From: Betaproteobacteria bacterium SCN1
GTDB lineage: Bacteria > Pseudomonadota > Gammaproteobacteria > Burkholderiales > Thiobacillaceae
DNA length: 64,000 nucleotides
Direction: 5' to 3'
Assembly (NCBI GenBank): GCA_008923315.1
Contig: WBSF01000009.1
Location: 372,001-436,000, forward strand
A program made the translations under genes and the position numbers. The notes under the pieces are model-generated. The model saw nothing but the letters and a program-made list of their open reading frames with translations, was not told the DNA's origin and searched no databases. Each line of letters begins with the position of its first letter. Positions within the stretch are counted from its first letter, which is position 1. This document shows positions 9,538 to 17,803 of the stretch, piece by piece.

Positions 9538-10029
9538 ATGGATCCTACGATGCAGATCATTCTCTGGGTGCTGGCCGCGCTGTTCATCGCGATCGGTTTT
9601 TCCGGGCTGGTGCTGCCGGTTCTGCCGGGCATCCCGCTCGTATTCGTCGGCCTCGTGTTCTTGGCCTGGGCGGAAAATTTCGTCTATGTCGGCTGGGCGA
9701 CACTGACGCTGCTGGGCGTGCTGGCGCTGGCGAGCTACGGTGTCGATTTCCTGGCCACGGCCCTGGGCGCCAAGAAATTCGGCGCGTCCACGCGTGCGAT
9801 CTGGGGGGCGGCCGTCGGCGCCCTGGTCGGGATTTTCTTCGGTTTGCCGGGGCTCATTCTCGGGCCTTTTCTCGGCGCGGTGATCGGCGAGTTCAGCGGC
9901 CGGTCCTCGCTCAAGGCGGCGACGCATGCCGGCGTCGGCGCAACGCTCGGCCTGCTGTTCGGCGCCTTGCTCAAGATCGCGCTGGCGTTTGCAATGGTCG
10001 GGGTATTCGTGTTGGCGCGTCTGCTTTGA
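9538..10029 (+). CDS. DUF456 membrane protein
   Basis: This 163-residue, strongly hydrophobic protein has about four membrane helices. The FSGLVLPVLPGIPLVFVGL opening (start near residue 20) and the glycine-rich GLPGLILGPFLGAVIGE segment near residue 100 are the two repeated hallmarks of DUF456. The function of this inner-membrane family is unknown. It starts 97 bp from the divergent CoA-binding gene and is followed by another membrane protein in the same direction. Confidence 0.85.
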   Translation: MDPTMQIILWVLAALFIAIGFSGLVLPVLPGIPLVFVGLVFLAWAENFVYVGWATLTLLGVLALASYGVDFLATALGAKKFGASTRAIWGAAVGALVGIFFGLPGLILGPFLGAVIGEFSGRSSLKAATHAGVGATLGLLFGALLKIALAFAMVGVFVLARLL

Positions 10030-10106
10030 GGTACTGGCCGGGCGTGTTCTATAACGGAACCACGCCCGGCCGTCCGGCGGGTGCCTGCATGTCGACAGGA
10101 GAGACC

Positions 10107-10901
10107 ATGTCCGCATTGCCCGCGTCCGATCCCGCACCCGATACGCAGCCTTTTGTGGTGCCCTGCCGCACGCTCGACCGGGCAGCGCCGCTGCGCTGGC
10201 TGCGCCTGGGATGGGCCGATCTGTGCCGTGCGCCGCGCCTGAGTCTGGGCTACGGTTTCGTGCTGGCACTTTTGAGCGCGCTGATTGCGCTGTCCGCATG
10301 GCATTTCGGCCTGCTGGCCCTGTATATCGGATTGGCCACCGGCTTCGTTTTTATCGGCCCTGTGCTCGCCGTGGGACTCTACTCGATCAGCCGTCAGCTG
10401 GGCCTGGGCCTGCAGCCCGTGTTGGGCCACTGTCTGCGCGAGGGCGTCCGTCATCTGAAAGAGCTGCTGGTGCTGGGCATCGCCTTGCTGATCGTGCTGC
10501 TGGTCTGGGCGCGTGCGGCGGCGATGGTGCATGTGTTCTTTCCCGCCACGGACCAGCCCGGCTGGCGGGATCTGGCGCTGTTTCTGGGAGCAGGCAGCGC
10601 AGTCGGCGCCGTGTTCGCCTTCGTCGTGTTTGCGGCCAGCGCGTTTTCGCTGCCGTTCATTCTCGACCGCAAGGTCGATGCGGTCACCGCGTCGGTGAGC
10701 AGCTTCAATGCGGTGCTGCGCAACAAGGGCGCGATGTGCGTCTGGACGATCCTGATCGGCGGTGCAGTGCTGCTGGGGTTCGCCACGGCTTTTCTCGGTT
10801 TTGTCGTACTGCTGCCGCTGATCGGTCACGCCACCTGGCATGCCTACGTCGAAACGCTGGATACCGGGGTGTGGCCGCGTGAAACGGGGCCTGGGGCATA
10901 A
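10107..10901 (+). CDS. DUF2189 integral membrane protein
   Basis: The protein has 264 residues and six probable membrane helices after a 40-residue cytoplasmic N-terminus. The pattern RWLRLGWADLCRAPRLSLGYG, followed by paired helices and a C-terminal GHATWHAYVETL, matches the DUF2189 family found widely in proteobacteria. Start placed at ATG 10107, preceded by AGGAGAG; an upstream in-frame ATG at 10089 has no such site. Function unknown. A much longer reading of this frame from 9105 is a shadow of the preceding genes. Confidence 0.82.
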   Translation: MSALPASDPAPDTQPFVVPCRTLDRAAPLRWLRLGWADLCRAPRLSLGYGFVLALLSALIALSAWHFGLLALYIGLATGFVFIGPVLAVGLYSISRQLGLGLQPVLGHCLREGVRHLKELLVLGIALLIVLLVWARAAAMVHVFFPATDQPGWRDLALFLGAGSAVGAVFAFVVFAASAFSLPFILDRKVDAVTASVSSFNAVLRNKGAMCVWTILIGGAVLLGFATAFLGFVVLLPLIGHATWHAYVETLDTGVWPRETGPGA

Positions 10902-10960
10902 GCGGGGGCGCTTGGGCCATACCCCGAATCCATGTCACCATTCGACAGCCCGATTCCATC

Positions 10961-11320
10961 ATGTCCGCAATGACATTTTCACTGCCGCACACCCTGGCAA
11001 GCTGGAACACGCCAGGCTTTCACGAGACCTTCAAACGCGAGGCCGAAGCGCTCGACGCCGGCCTGCTGCCGCTGCAGCAGGGACTGACGTGGACGAGCAC
11101 CGTGGCCGACGAGCCGTTCAGTATCGTGCCGATCGCCGCCGAGGCGACGGCGGGCGGTTTGCGGATCAAGGCGGGCGTGTTCTACGCCGGTTGCATCGGC
11201 GGCTGCAGCTGCGCGGACGATCCCACGCCGCTCGAATCGCAGCTGGAATACTGCGTGCTGCGCTTCGAGATCGATGGGAAGGATGGCGCCACGCGCGTCG
11301 ATCTGCTGCCCGAGGATTGA
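10961..11320 (+). CDS. Conserved hypothetical protein
   Basis: The protein has 119 residues with no signal peptide and no named domain. A cysteine cluster in the second half (AGCIGGCSCADDPTP, near residue 78) with three cysteines in six residues could bind a metal or form a disulfide. It lies 60 bp after the DUF2189 gene and 30 bp before a DsrE-family gene. ATG 10961 or ATG 10970 could be the start. Function unknown. Confidence 0.6.
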   Translation: MSAMTFSLPHTLASWNTPGFHETFKREAEALDAGLLPLQQGLTWTSTVADEPFSIVPIAAEATAGGLRIKAGVFYAGCIGGCSCADDPTPLESQLEYCVLRFEIDGKDGATRVDLLPED

Positions 11321-11350
11321 AGCGCCGCCCTTTGTTATCAGGAGAATCCC

Positions 11351-11866
11351 ATGCCGTCCTTTCTGAGCCGTGCGCTGTTGTGTGTCTTCTGCCTGGCGGT
11401 CCTGCCGCCTGCGGCACTGGCTGCGAACGATGCGCGGCCGATGGTCAAGGTCGATCCGGCCGGCCGCTACAAGGCTGTCTACGACATTCATTCGAACGAA
11501 ATCGCCGCCGGCATCAGCAAGGGACTGTATTACGCGCGCGGTCTTGTCGAGGCTTTCGGCAAACAGGGGGTGAAACCGGCGCAGCTGGACATTCATCTCG
11601 TGCTGCACGGCGATGCGGCGCAATTCCTGCTCGACGACGACGCTTACCAGCGGGCGCTGGGCGATCCCTTCGCGGTCAATCTCAATGCCAAAATCGTGCA
11701 GGACCTGCTCGGTCTGGGCGTGCACGTCGAAATCTGCCACAGCGTGATGAAAAGCAAGGGCTGGACCCCGGACGACGTGCAGCCCGGCGTGACCATCGTG
11801 CACGATGGCTATACGCGGCTGATCAAACTGCAGAACGACGGCTACGCCTACATCGGCGGTTTCTGA
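11351..11866 (+). CDS. Exported DsrE-family protein
   Basis: The protein has 171 residues with a cleavable signal peptide ending at AALA (about residue 24). The mature domain shows the DsrE/TusD fold pattern: a YDIHSNE opening, LDIHLVLHGDAAQFL in the middle, then LGVHVEICHSVMKSKG containing the single conserved cysteine. DsrE relatives handle persulfide sulfur, and periplasmic versions occur in sulfur-metabolising betaproteobacteria. AGGAG stands just before the ATG. The active-site assignment is inference from the family. Confidence 0.78.
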   Translation: MPSFLSRALLCVFCLAVLPPAALAANDARPMVKVDPAGRYKAVYDIHSNEIAAGISKGLYYARGLVEAFGKQGVKPAQLDIHLVLHGDAAQFLLDDDAYQRALGDPFAVNLNAKIVQDLLGLGVHVEICHSVMKSKGWTPDDVQPGVTIVHDGYTRLIKLQNDGYAYIGGF

Positions 11867-11995
11867 GCCCGGCTGGAAACATTCCGTAACACTTTCGTCC
11901 GTGCCGGACATGCTGCGGATACATGGCGTGCCCACACTGCTCACATGTCGTTCCATTCCGGTTCGGCAATCGATACCGATCGAAAGGAGTATGTG

Positions 11996-12499
11996 ATGAA
12001 AATGAAATTCGCACAGACCGTTCTGCTGGCCGCGCTTGTCGGGGGCGGTGCGCTGGGCGCTTCGGCGTGGGCGATGAACGGCGGCGGCAAGTCCGGTTGC
12101 GAGGCGCGTCATGCGATGCATCACGGTCAGGGCATGCAGGGAAAATGGGAGGCACGGCGCGATGCGCGGCTGGCCGACCTGAAGACCAAGCTCAAGCTCG
12201 CCCCTTCGCAGGAGGCCGCATGGCAGACTTTTGTCGAGGCGGGCAAGCCCGGCCCGATGCCGACCCGTGCGGAACGGGAGACGATGCGTGAACGCATGGC
12301 AGCCCTGAGCACGCCCGAGCGCATGGACGCCATGATGCAGAAAGCCGATGCGCGGCGCGCGCACATGGCCGGGCGTCACGAAGCGGTCAAGACGTTTTAC
12401 ATGCAATTGACCTCCGAGCAGCGTGCAGTATTCGACGCGCTGACGGCACCGTCCGGGCACGGTCGCGGCGGCATGGGGCCGGCGCGCATGCGGTCCTGA
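11996..12499 (+). CDS. Spy/CpxP-family periplasmic protein
   Basis: This 167-residue exported protein starts at ATG 11996 behind AAAGGAG. The signal peptide ends near ASAWA. The mature chain is helical, rich in Met, Arg and His, and contains LTSEQR near residue 143, the LTxxQ motif of Spy/CpxP periplasmic chaperones and envelope stress sensors. A first, less exact copy is LAPSQE near residue 66. The abundance of Met and His also fits metal binding in related proteins. A strong Rho-independent terminator follows 17 bp after the stop. Confidence 0.8.
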   Translation: MKMKFAQTVLLAALVGGGALGASAWAMNGGGKSGCEARHAMHHGQGMQGKWEARRDARLADLKTKLKLAPSQEAAWQTFVEAGKPGPMPTRAERETMRERMAALSTPERMDAMMQKADARRAHMAGRHEAVKTFYMQLTSEQRAVFDALTAPSGHGRGGMGPARMRS

Positions 12500-12516
12500 C
12501 CGGCTGCGCAGGGGAA

Positions 12517-12541
12517 GGGGCGGGCAACCGCCCCTTTTTTT
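12517..12541 (+). terminator. Rho-independent terminator after the Spy-like gene
   Basis: A perfect 7-bp GC stem (GGGGCGG with CCGCCCC) closes on a GCAA tetraloop and is followed directly by seven T residues. It terminates the transcript of the Spy/CpxP-like gene. Confidence 0.92.
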
Positions 12542-12581
12542 ATGGCAGCATGCGCGTCTGTCCATCCAGGGGAGAACACGC

Positions 12582-13145
12582 ATGACACGATTGTTCCGTA
12601 TCGCCGGCCCGCTGGCCGCACTCGCGGCAGCCGCACCCTTGTACGCAGCCGATGTGCCGGCGCGCAAGTCCGGTCTGTGGGAAATGACGACCCAGACCCG
12701 GGCGGGCGGGCAGGCCATGCCGGGGCCGATGACGATGCAGATGTGCATCGACCAGAAACGCGATGACGTCACGGCCGACCCCAAGGACATGCGCGACCTG
12801 AAGCAGCGCTGCTCGAAAATGGATGTCCGCCGGAACGGCAGGCAGACGGTGATCGATTCGGTGTGCACGCACGATGGCCACACCGTGACCAGCCGCATGA
12901 CCCTGACCGGCAACCTGTCGACCGACTACCGCATGGAAACCGTCTCGCGCTTTGCGCCGGCCATGCACGGCATGACGACGATGGAGTCGACCATGACGGG
13001 CAAATGGCTGGGCCCCTGCAAACCGGGCCAGACACACGGTTCGGTGACGATGCCGGGCATGCCGGGCATGGGCCCCGGCGGTTTCAAGATGGATGCCCAG
13101 ACCATGGAACGCATGCGCCAGATGCAGCAGCAATACGGCCGTTGA
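12582..13145 (+). CDS. DUF3617 exported protein
   Basis: The protein has 187 residues with a signal peptide ending at LYAAD. The mature part matches DUF3617 by eye: SGLWEMTTQT at the start, MCIDQ near residue 50, a CSKMDV cysteine, VCTHDGHTVTSR, and YRMETVSRF. Conserved cysteines suggest periplasmic disulfides. The function of this proteobacterial family is unknown. The C-terminal 35 residues are Met/Gly-rich low complexity. The gene starts 40 bp after the terminator of the Spy-like gene, so it has its own promoter. Confidence 0.8.
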   Translation: MTRLFRIAGPLAALAAAAPLYAADVPARKSGLWEMTTQTRAGGQAMPGPMTMQMCIDQKRDDVTADPKDMRDLKQRCSKMDVRRNGRQTVIDSVCTHDGHTVTSRMTLTGNLSTDYRMETVSRFAPAMHGMTTMESTMTGKWLGPCKPGQTHGSVTMPGMPGMGPGGFKMDAQTMERMRQMQQQYGR

Positions 13146-13225
13146 CGGGGACCGGCCGGCCCGCGTCATTCCGTTCCGCGCACTGAACGGGACAGGGGGC
13201 GCGGGCGCGCGGTACTATTGCGCCC

Positions 13226-14563
13226 ATGAAGCTGCTTCGCCCGCGTCTGCCGCGCGTTCGCAAACGCCATCGCGCCAGCCTGTTTTCGATCCGTCTGTGG
13301 ATGCGCCGCCTGGTGTTCTGGGGCGGGGCGGTCGGTGTGGGACTGGCTGCCACCGCCTTTGCGCTGGCGAACGATCTTGCCCACGAAGCTTTCAATCATC
13401 TGCTCGCGATATCGCCCTGGCTGCCGCTGCTGGTGACGCCGCTGACGCTGGCCGGCGTGGCAGCGATCACGCAGCGTTTTTTCCGCGGCGCGGCCGGCAG
13501 CGGCATTCCCCAGACCATTGCGGCCCTGCGCATGCCGGACGGGCAGGCGCGCGATGCCGTGCTGTCGCTGCGCGTGGCGGCGGCAAAGATGGTGCTGACC
13601 TGTGTGAGCGTGGCCGGCGGCGCGAGCGTGGGGCGCGAAGGGCCGACGGTACAGGTCGGGGCGGCGCTGCTTTACAACCTGCGCCGGCTGGTGCGCTTCC
13701 CGTCCTATCTGATGGAGCGCGGCCTGATCGTGGCCGGTGGCGGCGCGGGTGTGGCTGCGGCCTTCAATACGCCGCTCGCCGGGGTCGTATTCGCCATCGA
13801 GGAAATGGCGCGCTCGTTCGAAACGCGCACCAGCGGCACGCTGTTGACGGCGGTGATCATCGCCGGCCTGGCGGCCATCTACGTGCAGGGCGATTATGTC
13901 TATTTCGGGTCCACGCCGGCCGCGCCGCACGGCATTTCCGACTGGACCGGCGTGCTGCTCTGCGGCCTGGCGGGCGGTGTTCTCGGCGGCGGCTTCAGCC
14001 GTGCGGTGATCGCGTTCACCACCCACGGATTGCCCGGCCGTCTGGGCGTTTTCCTGCGTACCCGACCGGTACGGTTCGCCGCGCTGTGCGGGTTCGTACT
14101 GGCGCTGCTGGGCATTGCTTCGGGCGGCGCCGTCTACGGCAGCGGCTACCAGGAAGCGCGCAGCCTGCTCGAAGGCACGGCCGAGATGTCGCCCGGCTAC
14201 GGCATATGGAAGATTCTGGCGACTTTCATTTCCTTCATCAGCGGCATCCCCGGCGGCCTGTTCGCCCCCAGCCTGTCGGCCGGCGCGGGGATCGGACACG
14301 CGGTGGCGCAACTGCTTTCGACTGTCGACGCCGGCGCGTTGATCGTGATCGGCATGGCGACGTATTTTGCCGGGGTGGTCCAGGCGCCCATCACCGCCTT
14401 CGTCATCGTGATGGAAATGACGGACAACCACGACATGGTGGTGCCGCTCATGCTGGCGACCCTGCTGGCAACTGCGGTGTCCCGACTGATGTGTCCCCGA
14501 CCGCTCTACAAGGCGCTGGCCGATATCTATCTGGCGCGCGTCCGTGCCGCCACCTCCGCATGA
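13226..14563 (+). CDS. ClC-family chloride channel or H+/Cl- antiporter
   Basis: The protein has 445 residues and about ten to twelve membrane helices. ClC selectivity motifs are visible: GSGIPQ near residue 91, GREGPTVQVG near residue 135, and PGGLFAPSLSAG near residue 342. In the second motif the glutamate of GREGP is the gating glutamate, which fits an active channel or exchanger. No C-terminal CBS domains are present. It moves chloride or other anions across the inner membrane, and may help in acid or ion stress. Confidence 0.92.
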   Translation: MKLLRPRLPRVRKRHRASLFSIRLWMRRLVFWGGAVGVGLAATAFALANDLAHEAFNHLLAISPWLPLLVTPLTLAGVAAITQRFFRGAAGSGIPQTIAALRMPDGQARDAVLSLRVAAAKMVLTCVSVAGGASVGREGPTVQVGAALLYNLRRLVRFPSYLMERGLIVAGGGAGVAAAFNTPLAGVVFAIEEMARSFETRTSGTLLTAVIIAGLAAIYVQGDYVYFGSTPAAPHGISDWTGVLLCGLAGGVLGGGFSRAVIAFTTHGLPGRLGVFLRTRPVRFAALCGFVLALLGIASGGAVYGSGYQEARSLLEGTAEMSPGYGIWKILATFISFISGIPGGLFAPSLSAGAGIGHAVAQLLSTVDAGALIVIGMATYFAGVVQAPITAFVIVMEMTDNHDMVVPLMLATLLATAVSRLMCPRPLYKALADIYLARVRAATSA

Positions 14564-14596
14564 CCGTGCATCCCTGAGCGAAGACCGGAACGGCGC

Positions 14597-14621
14597 AAAA
14601 AAAGCGGGCCATAGGGCCCGC
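14597..14621 (-). terminator. Rho-independent terminator between convergent genes
   Basis: A stem GCGGGCC/GGCCCGC with an ATAG loop is flanked on the left by seven A residues. Read on the minus strand this ends in seven T residues and terminates the persulfide dioxygenase transcript. It may also stop read-through from the convergent ClC gene. Confidence 0.9.
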
Positions 14622-14647
14622 TTTCTGGAACGGAGGGTGTGCCGCTG

Positions 14648-15355
14648 TCAGGCGGCCCGCTTCAGTTGCCCGCAGGCCAGATTCGCGGGGATCGCAACGT
14701 CCATGAGACGCGGGTTGGACAGCACCAGCCCGTTCATCAGCGCGATGTAGGCTTCGCGCGAGGTATTGGCCAGGCGCGGGTTGTGCCGCTTTTCCTCGCC
14801 GATGCTGGAGACGGTCCAGCCCTTGTAGTCGTGGGCCGGGTAGACCAGCGTGTCGTCGGGCAGGCGGAACAGCTTGTCGACGATGGAATCGTACGACTTT
14901 GCGGCGTCGCCGTTCTGGAAGTCGGTGCGCCCGGTGCCGCGGATCAGCAGCACGTCGCCGGTGAATACCGCTTTCGGCAGCAGCGGATCGAGCACGAAGC
15001 TGAAGGATTCGTCGGTATGGCCGGGCGTGTAGATCGCGCCAAGCTTCACGCCGTCGACGTCGATCGTGTCGCCTTCGCGCACGTGTTCGCTCACGCATTC
15101 CGCACGGGTGAATTCGCCCATCGCGGTCACGCAGTCGGTGGCGTCGCGCAGGTCGCCCAGGCCGGTGACGTGGTCGGCATGGGTGTGGGTGTCGATCGCG
15201 CGCACCAGTTTCAGGTCGAGTTCGCGGATCGCCTGCAGGTATTGCGGTACCTGTTCCTTCACCGGGTCGATGATGACCGCTTCGCGGCCGACGCCGGAGC
15301 CGATGAGATAAGTGTAGGTGCTCGATTCGGAATCGAAGAATTGCCGGAACAACAT
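14648..15355 (-). CDS. Persulfide dioxygenase-like MBL-fold hydrolase
   Basis: This 235-residue protein has a metallo-beta-lactamase fold. The metal motif THTHADHVTG is near residue 57, with later ligands in YTPGHTDES and HDYKG. The pattern and length fit the ETHE1/Blh/SdoA group of iron-dependent persulfide dioxygenases, which oxidise glutathione persulfide to sulfite during sulfide detoxification. Glyoxalase II is the main alternative. It lies 71 bp downstream of a peroxiredoxin gene on the same strand, which fits a joint role in reactive sulfur and peroxide defence. Confidence 0.82.
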   Translation of the reverse strand: MLFRQFFDSESSTYTYLIGSGVGREAVIIDPVKEQVPQYLQAIRELDLKLVRAIDTHTHADHVTGLGDLRDATDCVTAMGEFTRAECVSEHVREGDTIDVDGVKLGAIYTPGHTDESFSFVLDPLLPKAVFTGDVLLIRGTGRTDFQNGDAAKSYDSIVDKLFRLPDDTLVYPAHDYKGWTVSSIGEEKRHNPRLANTSREAYIALMNGLVLSNPRLMDVAIPANLACGQLKRAA

Positions 15356-15426
15356 GATCGTTCTCCTCTGAAAAGGACGGCGGGAAATCCCGCCGCCCGT
15401 ACTGTCTGCTGCTTACTGTCCCCCGC

Positions 15427-16065
15427 TTACAGCGATTTCGTGCAGAAGTACCAGTCGGTGCACTCGTAGCCTTCGTTCATGCGTGCTTCGGCGGCGTTCA
15501 CGTCCTGCGGCGGCGGGACGATGACCTTGTCGCCGGGCTGCCAGCCTTCCGGCGTGGCGACCTTGTTGGCGTCCGAGGTCTGTAGCGCCGCGACCAGACG
15601 GAGGAACTCGGGAATCGAGCGGCCGTTGGTCATCGGGTAGTAGACCATCGCGCGCAGCACGCCCTTCGGGTCGATGATGAAGGTGGCGCGCACCGCGGAC
15701 GTGTCGCCGGCGCCCGGGTGGATCATGCCGAAGGATTTGGCGACGTCCATCTTCAGGTCTTCGATGATCGGGAAGGGAATCTCGATCCCGAATTTCTCCT
15801 TGATGTTGCGTACCCAGGCGACGTGCGAGTAGTAGCTGTCGATGGAGAGACCCAGCAGATCGCAATTGAGCTTCTGGAACTCGGGGTAGTACTTGGCGAA
15901 CGCGGTGAACTCGGTGGTGCAGACCGGGGTGAAGTCGGCGGGGTGCGAGAACAGCACCAGCCATTTGCCTTCGTAGTCGGACAGCTTTTTCACGCCGTGC
16001 GTGGTGCGGGCCTCGAATTCGGGGGCGCGTTCGTTGATGCGGGGGAGGGCGACGGTTTCGGTCAT
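15427..16065 (-). CDS. 1-Cys (Prx6-type) peroxiredoxin
   Basis: The protein has 212 residues. Start at 16065 is preceded on its strand by AAAGGA. The peroxidatic cysteine is in the FSHPADFTPVCTTE motif near residue 46, and the C-terminal extension IVPPPQD is typical of Prx6-like enzymes, which reduce peroxides with an external thiol. Extra cysteines near the C-terminus (YECTDWYFC) could act as resolving residues. A 24-bp perfect palindrome lies 27 bp upstream of the start. The persulfide dioxygenase gene follows and may be cotranscribed. Confidence 0.9.
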   Translation of the reverse strand: MTETVALPRINERAPEFEARTTHGVKKLSDYEGKWLVLFSHPADFTPVCTTEFTAFAKYYPEFQKLNCDLLGLSIDSYYSHVAWVRNIKEKFGIEIPFPIIEDLKMDVAKSFGMIHPGAGDTSAVRATFIIDPKGVLRAMVYYPMTNGRSIPEFLRLVAALQTSDANKVATPEGWQPGDKVIVPPPQDVNAAEARMNEGYECTDWYFCTKSL

Positions 16066-16092
16066 GGCAGGGGTCCTTTTGCGAAGTGGATT

Positions 16093-16116
16093 GTTCATTA
16101 GCAATTGCTAATGAAC
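16093..16116. promoter_or_regulatory. 24-bp perfect palindrome, probable operator
   Basis: The arms GTTCATTAGCAA and TTGCTAATGAAC form a perfect 24-bp inverted repeat with no spacer. It lies 27 bp upstream of the peroxiredoxin start, with a TTGATA-like hexamer further upstream on the minus strand. It lacks a T-run, so it is not a Rho-independent terminator. The symmetry suits a dimeric repressor or activator of MarR, IscR/Rrf2 or LysR type; it does not match the Fur or OxyR consensus. The regulator is unknown. Confidence 0.65.
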
Positions 16117-16180
16117 GTGACTCTACCGACCCGATCCCGCTGTGTGAAACAGATTATTTCTATGAAAGAGATTGACGATA

Positions 16181-16738
16181 TCAATCCTTCCCGGGCCGCT
16201 GATCTTCGAAAGGCGCCGAATGTACCGTGCGTGTCTTGTAGCCGGTGAGCATGGCGCGGGGCAGGTTGATACGCCATTTCAGGCTGGCCGCGATCACGCC
16301 CGCGACGTGCAGTGCGACGCAGGCGAGAAGCCCGTCTGCCAGGGTTTCGTGAAGATCCTCCAGCCATTCCTCGCCCCAGTAGGCGTCCGTGCCCATGAGC
16401 CAGCCGGTGAAACCGAGCATCGCGACGAGCGTCAGGATGACGAGCACCATGGCGCCGCCGAGCGGGTTGTGCCCGCGCGTGGCGACGCCGGGATGGGCAA
16501 AGTAGGCGCGCAGTCGCCGGGGCGTCGGAAAGAAGGCGGCGAAACGCGCGCAAGGCGAGCCGACGACGCCCCAGGCCAGCCGCAAACCGGTCAGGCCCAG
16601 GGCCGTGTAGCCGGCCCAGCGATGCGGCCGGCCTTCGAGCACGAAATAGTTGGCCAGCACCAGCACAGCGAGGCTCCAGTGATGCAGGCGGACGAAACGG
16701 TCCCAGACGTAATGGCGTTCGACGACGGGCAGCCGCAT
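16181..16738 (-). CDS. Cytochrome b561-family (Ni/Fe-hydrogenase type) membrane protein
   Basis: The protein has 185 residues and four probable membrane helices. Histidines suited to bind two b hemes stand in RLHHWSLAVL near residue 17, RPHRWAGY near 37, LHETLADG near 129 and LHVAGVIAASL near 144. Members pass electrons between quinol or periplasmic carriers and a partner. It follows the PepSY protein gene by 4 bp at the end of the iron-uptake operon, so a role as a ferric or siderophore-iron reductase is a reasonable inference. Start chosen at 16738 because upstream sequence in this frame is a shadow of the PepSY gene. Confidence 0.85.
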   Translation of the reverse strand: MRLPVVERHYVWDRFVRLHHWSLAVLVLANYFVLEGRPHRWAGYTALGLTGLRLAWGVVGSPCARFAAFFPTPRRLRAYFAHPGVATRGHNPLGGAMVLVILTLVAMLGFTGWLMGTDAYWGEEWLEDLHETLADGLLACVALHVAGVIAASLKWRINLPRAMLTGYKTRTVHSAPFEDQRPGKD

Positions 16739-16742
16739 GGCG

Positions 16743-17009
16743 TCACTCGATGAAAGCCTTGACCGGCCGGCCGGTGACGGTGTCCATGTAGATTTCGACG
16801 CGCTGGCCTTTTTCGTTGTGGCCATACATTTCGTAGCAGTTGCCGTCGATCTTGAACTTCTTGATCGTGTAGCCGGCATCCACGAGCGCGGCCTTGAGAT
16901 CGGCTTCCTTCATCCATTGTTCCCTGGGATGGGCTTCGCAGTCGGCCGCGGCATGGGCCATGACGGGAACAGCCGCCAGAGCGGCGAAGGCGATGCGCAG
17001 AATGGTCAT
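16743..17009 (-). CDS. Small periplasmic PepSY-domain protein
   Basis: The protein has 88 residues with a signal peptide ending at AHAA (about residue 21). The rest is one PepSY domain: LKAALVDAGYTIKKFKIDGNCYEMYG then RVEIYMDTVTGRPV. Two cysteines, near residues 24 and 58, could form a disulfide. PepSY proteins of this kind are often encoded next to cytochrome b561-like membrane proteins, as here with a 4-bp gap, and in siderophore loci. Probable role: accessory to periplasmic electron transfer to iron. Confidence 0.85.
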   Translation of the reverse strand: MTILRIAFAALAAVPVMAHAAADCEAHPREQWMKEADLKAALVDAGYTIKKFKIDGNCYEMYGHNEKGQRVEIYMDTVTGRPVKAFIE

Positions 17010-17043
17010 GTTGCGTGCTCCTTGAGGGTGAATAAACGGGGAA

Positions 17044-17727
17044 TCAGACGGTTGCCCACATCCGCATCAGGTTGTGGTAACAGCTGGTCAGCCGCACGGC
17101 GGCGTCCGTTTCGCCGTGTTCGCTGCGCAGGGCGGCAATGCTCATGTCGAGTTCGTGCAGCAGCTCGCGCTGCTGCGGCTCGCGCACCATGCTTTCCAGC
17201 CAGGAAAAACAGGCCAGACGCGCGCCACGCGTGACCGGCTCGACCCGGTGAACGCTGTACGCGGGATAGAGAATCAGGTGGCCCGCCGGCAGCTTGATCG
17301 CGCGGCCGCCCATGCCGTCCTCGATGACGAGTTCGCCGCCGTCATATTCGGCGGGATCGTTGAGGAACAGCGTGAACGACATGTCGGTGCGCACATGCTG
17401 CGCGGTGGCCGGATGCGTACGCACGGCATTGTCGACGTGGTTGCCGAAGGCGTTGGCCGTGCCGCCGTAGCGGTTGAACAGCGGCGGGTAGATGCGTTTG
17501 GGCAGCGCCGCGCTGAAGAAGGCGGGGTTTCTCGACAGGGCCTCCAGCACCAGCGTCCGCAGCTGCTGGGCCACCGGGCTGGTTTCCGGCAGTTGCAGGT
17601 TGTTCTTGACGGTCGCGGCCTGGCTGCCGGCGGTGATCCGGCCGTCGGTCCAGTCGGCCTGTTTGAGCAGCGCGTCGCTGCGCGCGAGCGCGGTGGCGTC
17701 GAGAACGTCGGGGATGTGCAGCAGCAT
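17044..17727 (-). CDS. piuC: Fe(II)/2-oxoglutarate dioxygenase, PiuC/YbiX type
   Basis: This 227-residue protein is the family's usual length. The iron facial triad is visible as HVD in [11 protein letters not shown] near residue 97 and the distal His in [11 protein letters not shown] near residue 158, where the Arg binds 2-oxoglutarate. PKHD-type hydroxylases of this group are usually encoded beside catecholate siderophore receptors such as Fiu and PiuA. That holds here, where it follows the TonB receptor gene by 76 bp. Its substrate is not established. The intervening gap contains a 12-bp perfect hairpin. Confidence 0.92.
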   Translation of the reverse strand: MLLHIPDVLDATALARSDALLKQADWTDGRITAGSQAATVKNNLQLPETSPVAQQLRTLVLEALSRNPAFFSAALPKRIYPPLFNRYGGTANAFGNHVDNAVRTHPATAQHVRTDMSFTLFLNDPAEYDGGELVIEDGMGGRAIKLPAGHLILYPAYSVHRVEPVTRGARLACFSWLESMVREPQQRELLHELDMSIAALRSEHGETDAAVRLTSCYHNLMRMWATV

Positions 17728-17767
17728 GTTCGGTTCTCCTCTCTGGGCGGGCGTTGCGCGGCAACGT

Positions 17768-17798
17768 CCGGCGCCAGCCGTGTGAAGGCTGGCGCCGG
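17768..17798 (-). repeat. 12-bp perfect hairpin between the TonB receptor and piuC
   Basis: Arms CCGGCGCCAGCC and GGCTGGCGCCGG are separated by seven bases, starting six bases beyond the receptor stop codon. No T-run follows, so it is probably an mRNA-stabilising or processing hairpin that sets the receptor-to-piuC expression ratio. Confidence 0.6.
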
Positions 17799-17803
17799 CA
17801 GGG

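Noticed and set aside
10979-12913. A 644-codon minus-strand reading frame
   Set aside because: It lies antisense to four well-supported plus-strand genes (hypothetical, DsrE, Spy-like, DUF3617) and has no recognisable motif.
16093-16116. Rho-independent terminator at the palindrome
   Set aside because: No T-run follows on either strand and the stem is AT-rich.
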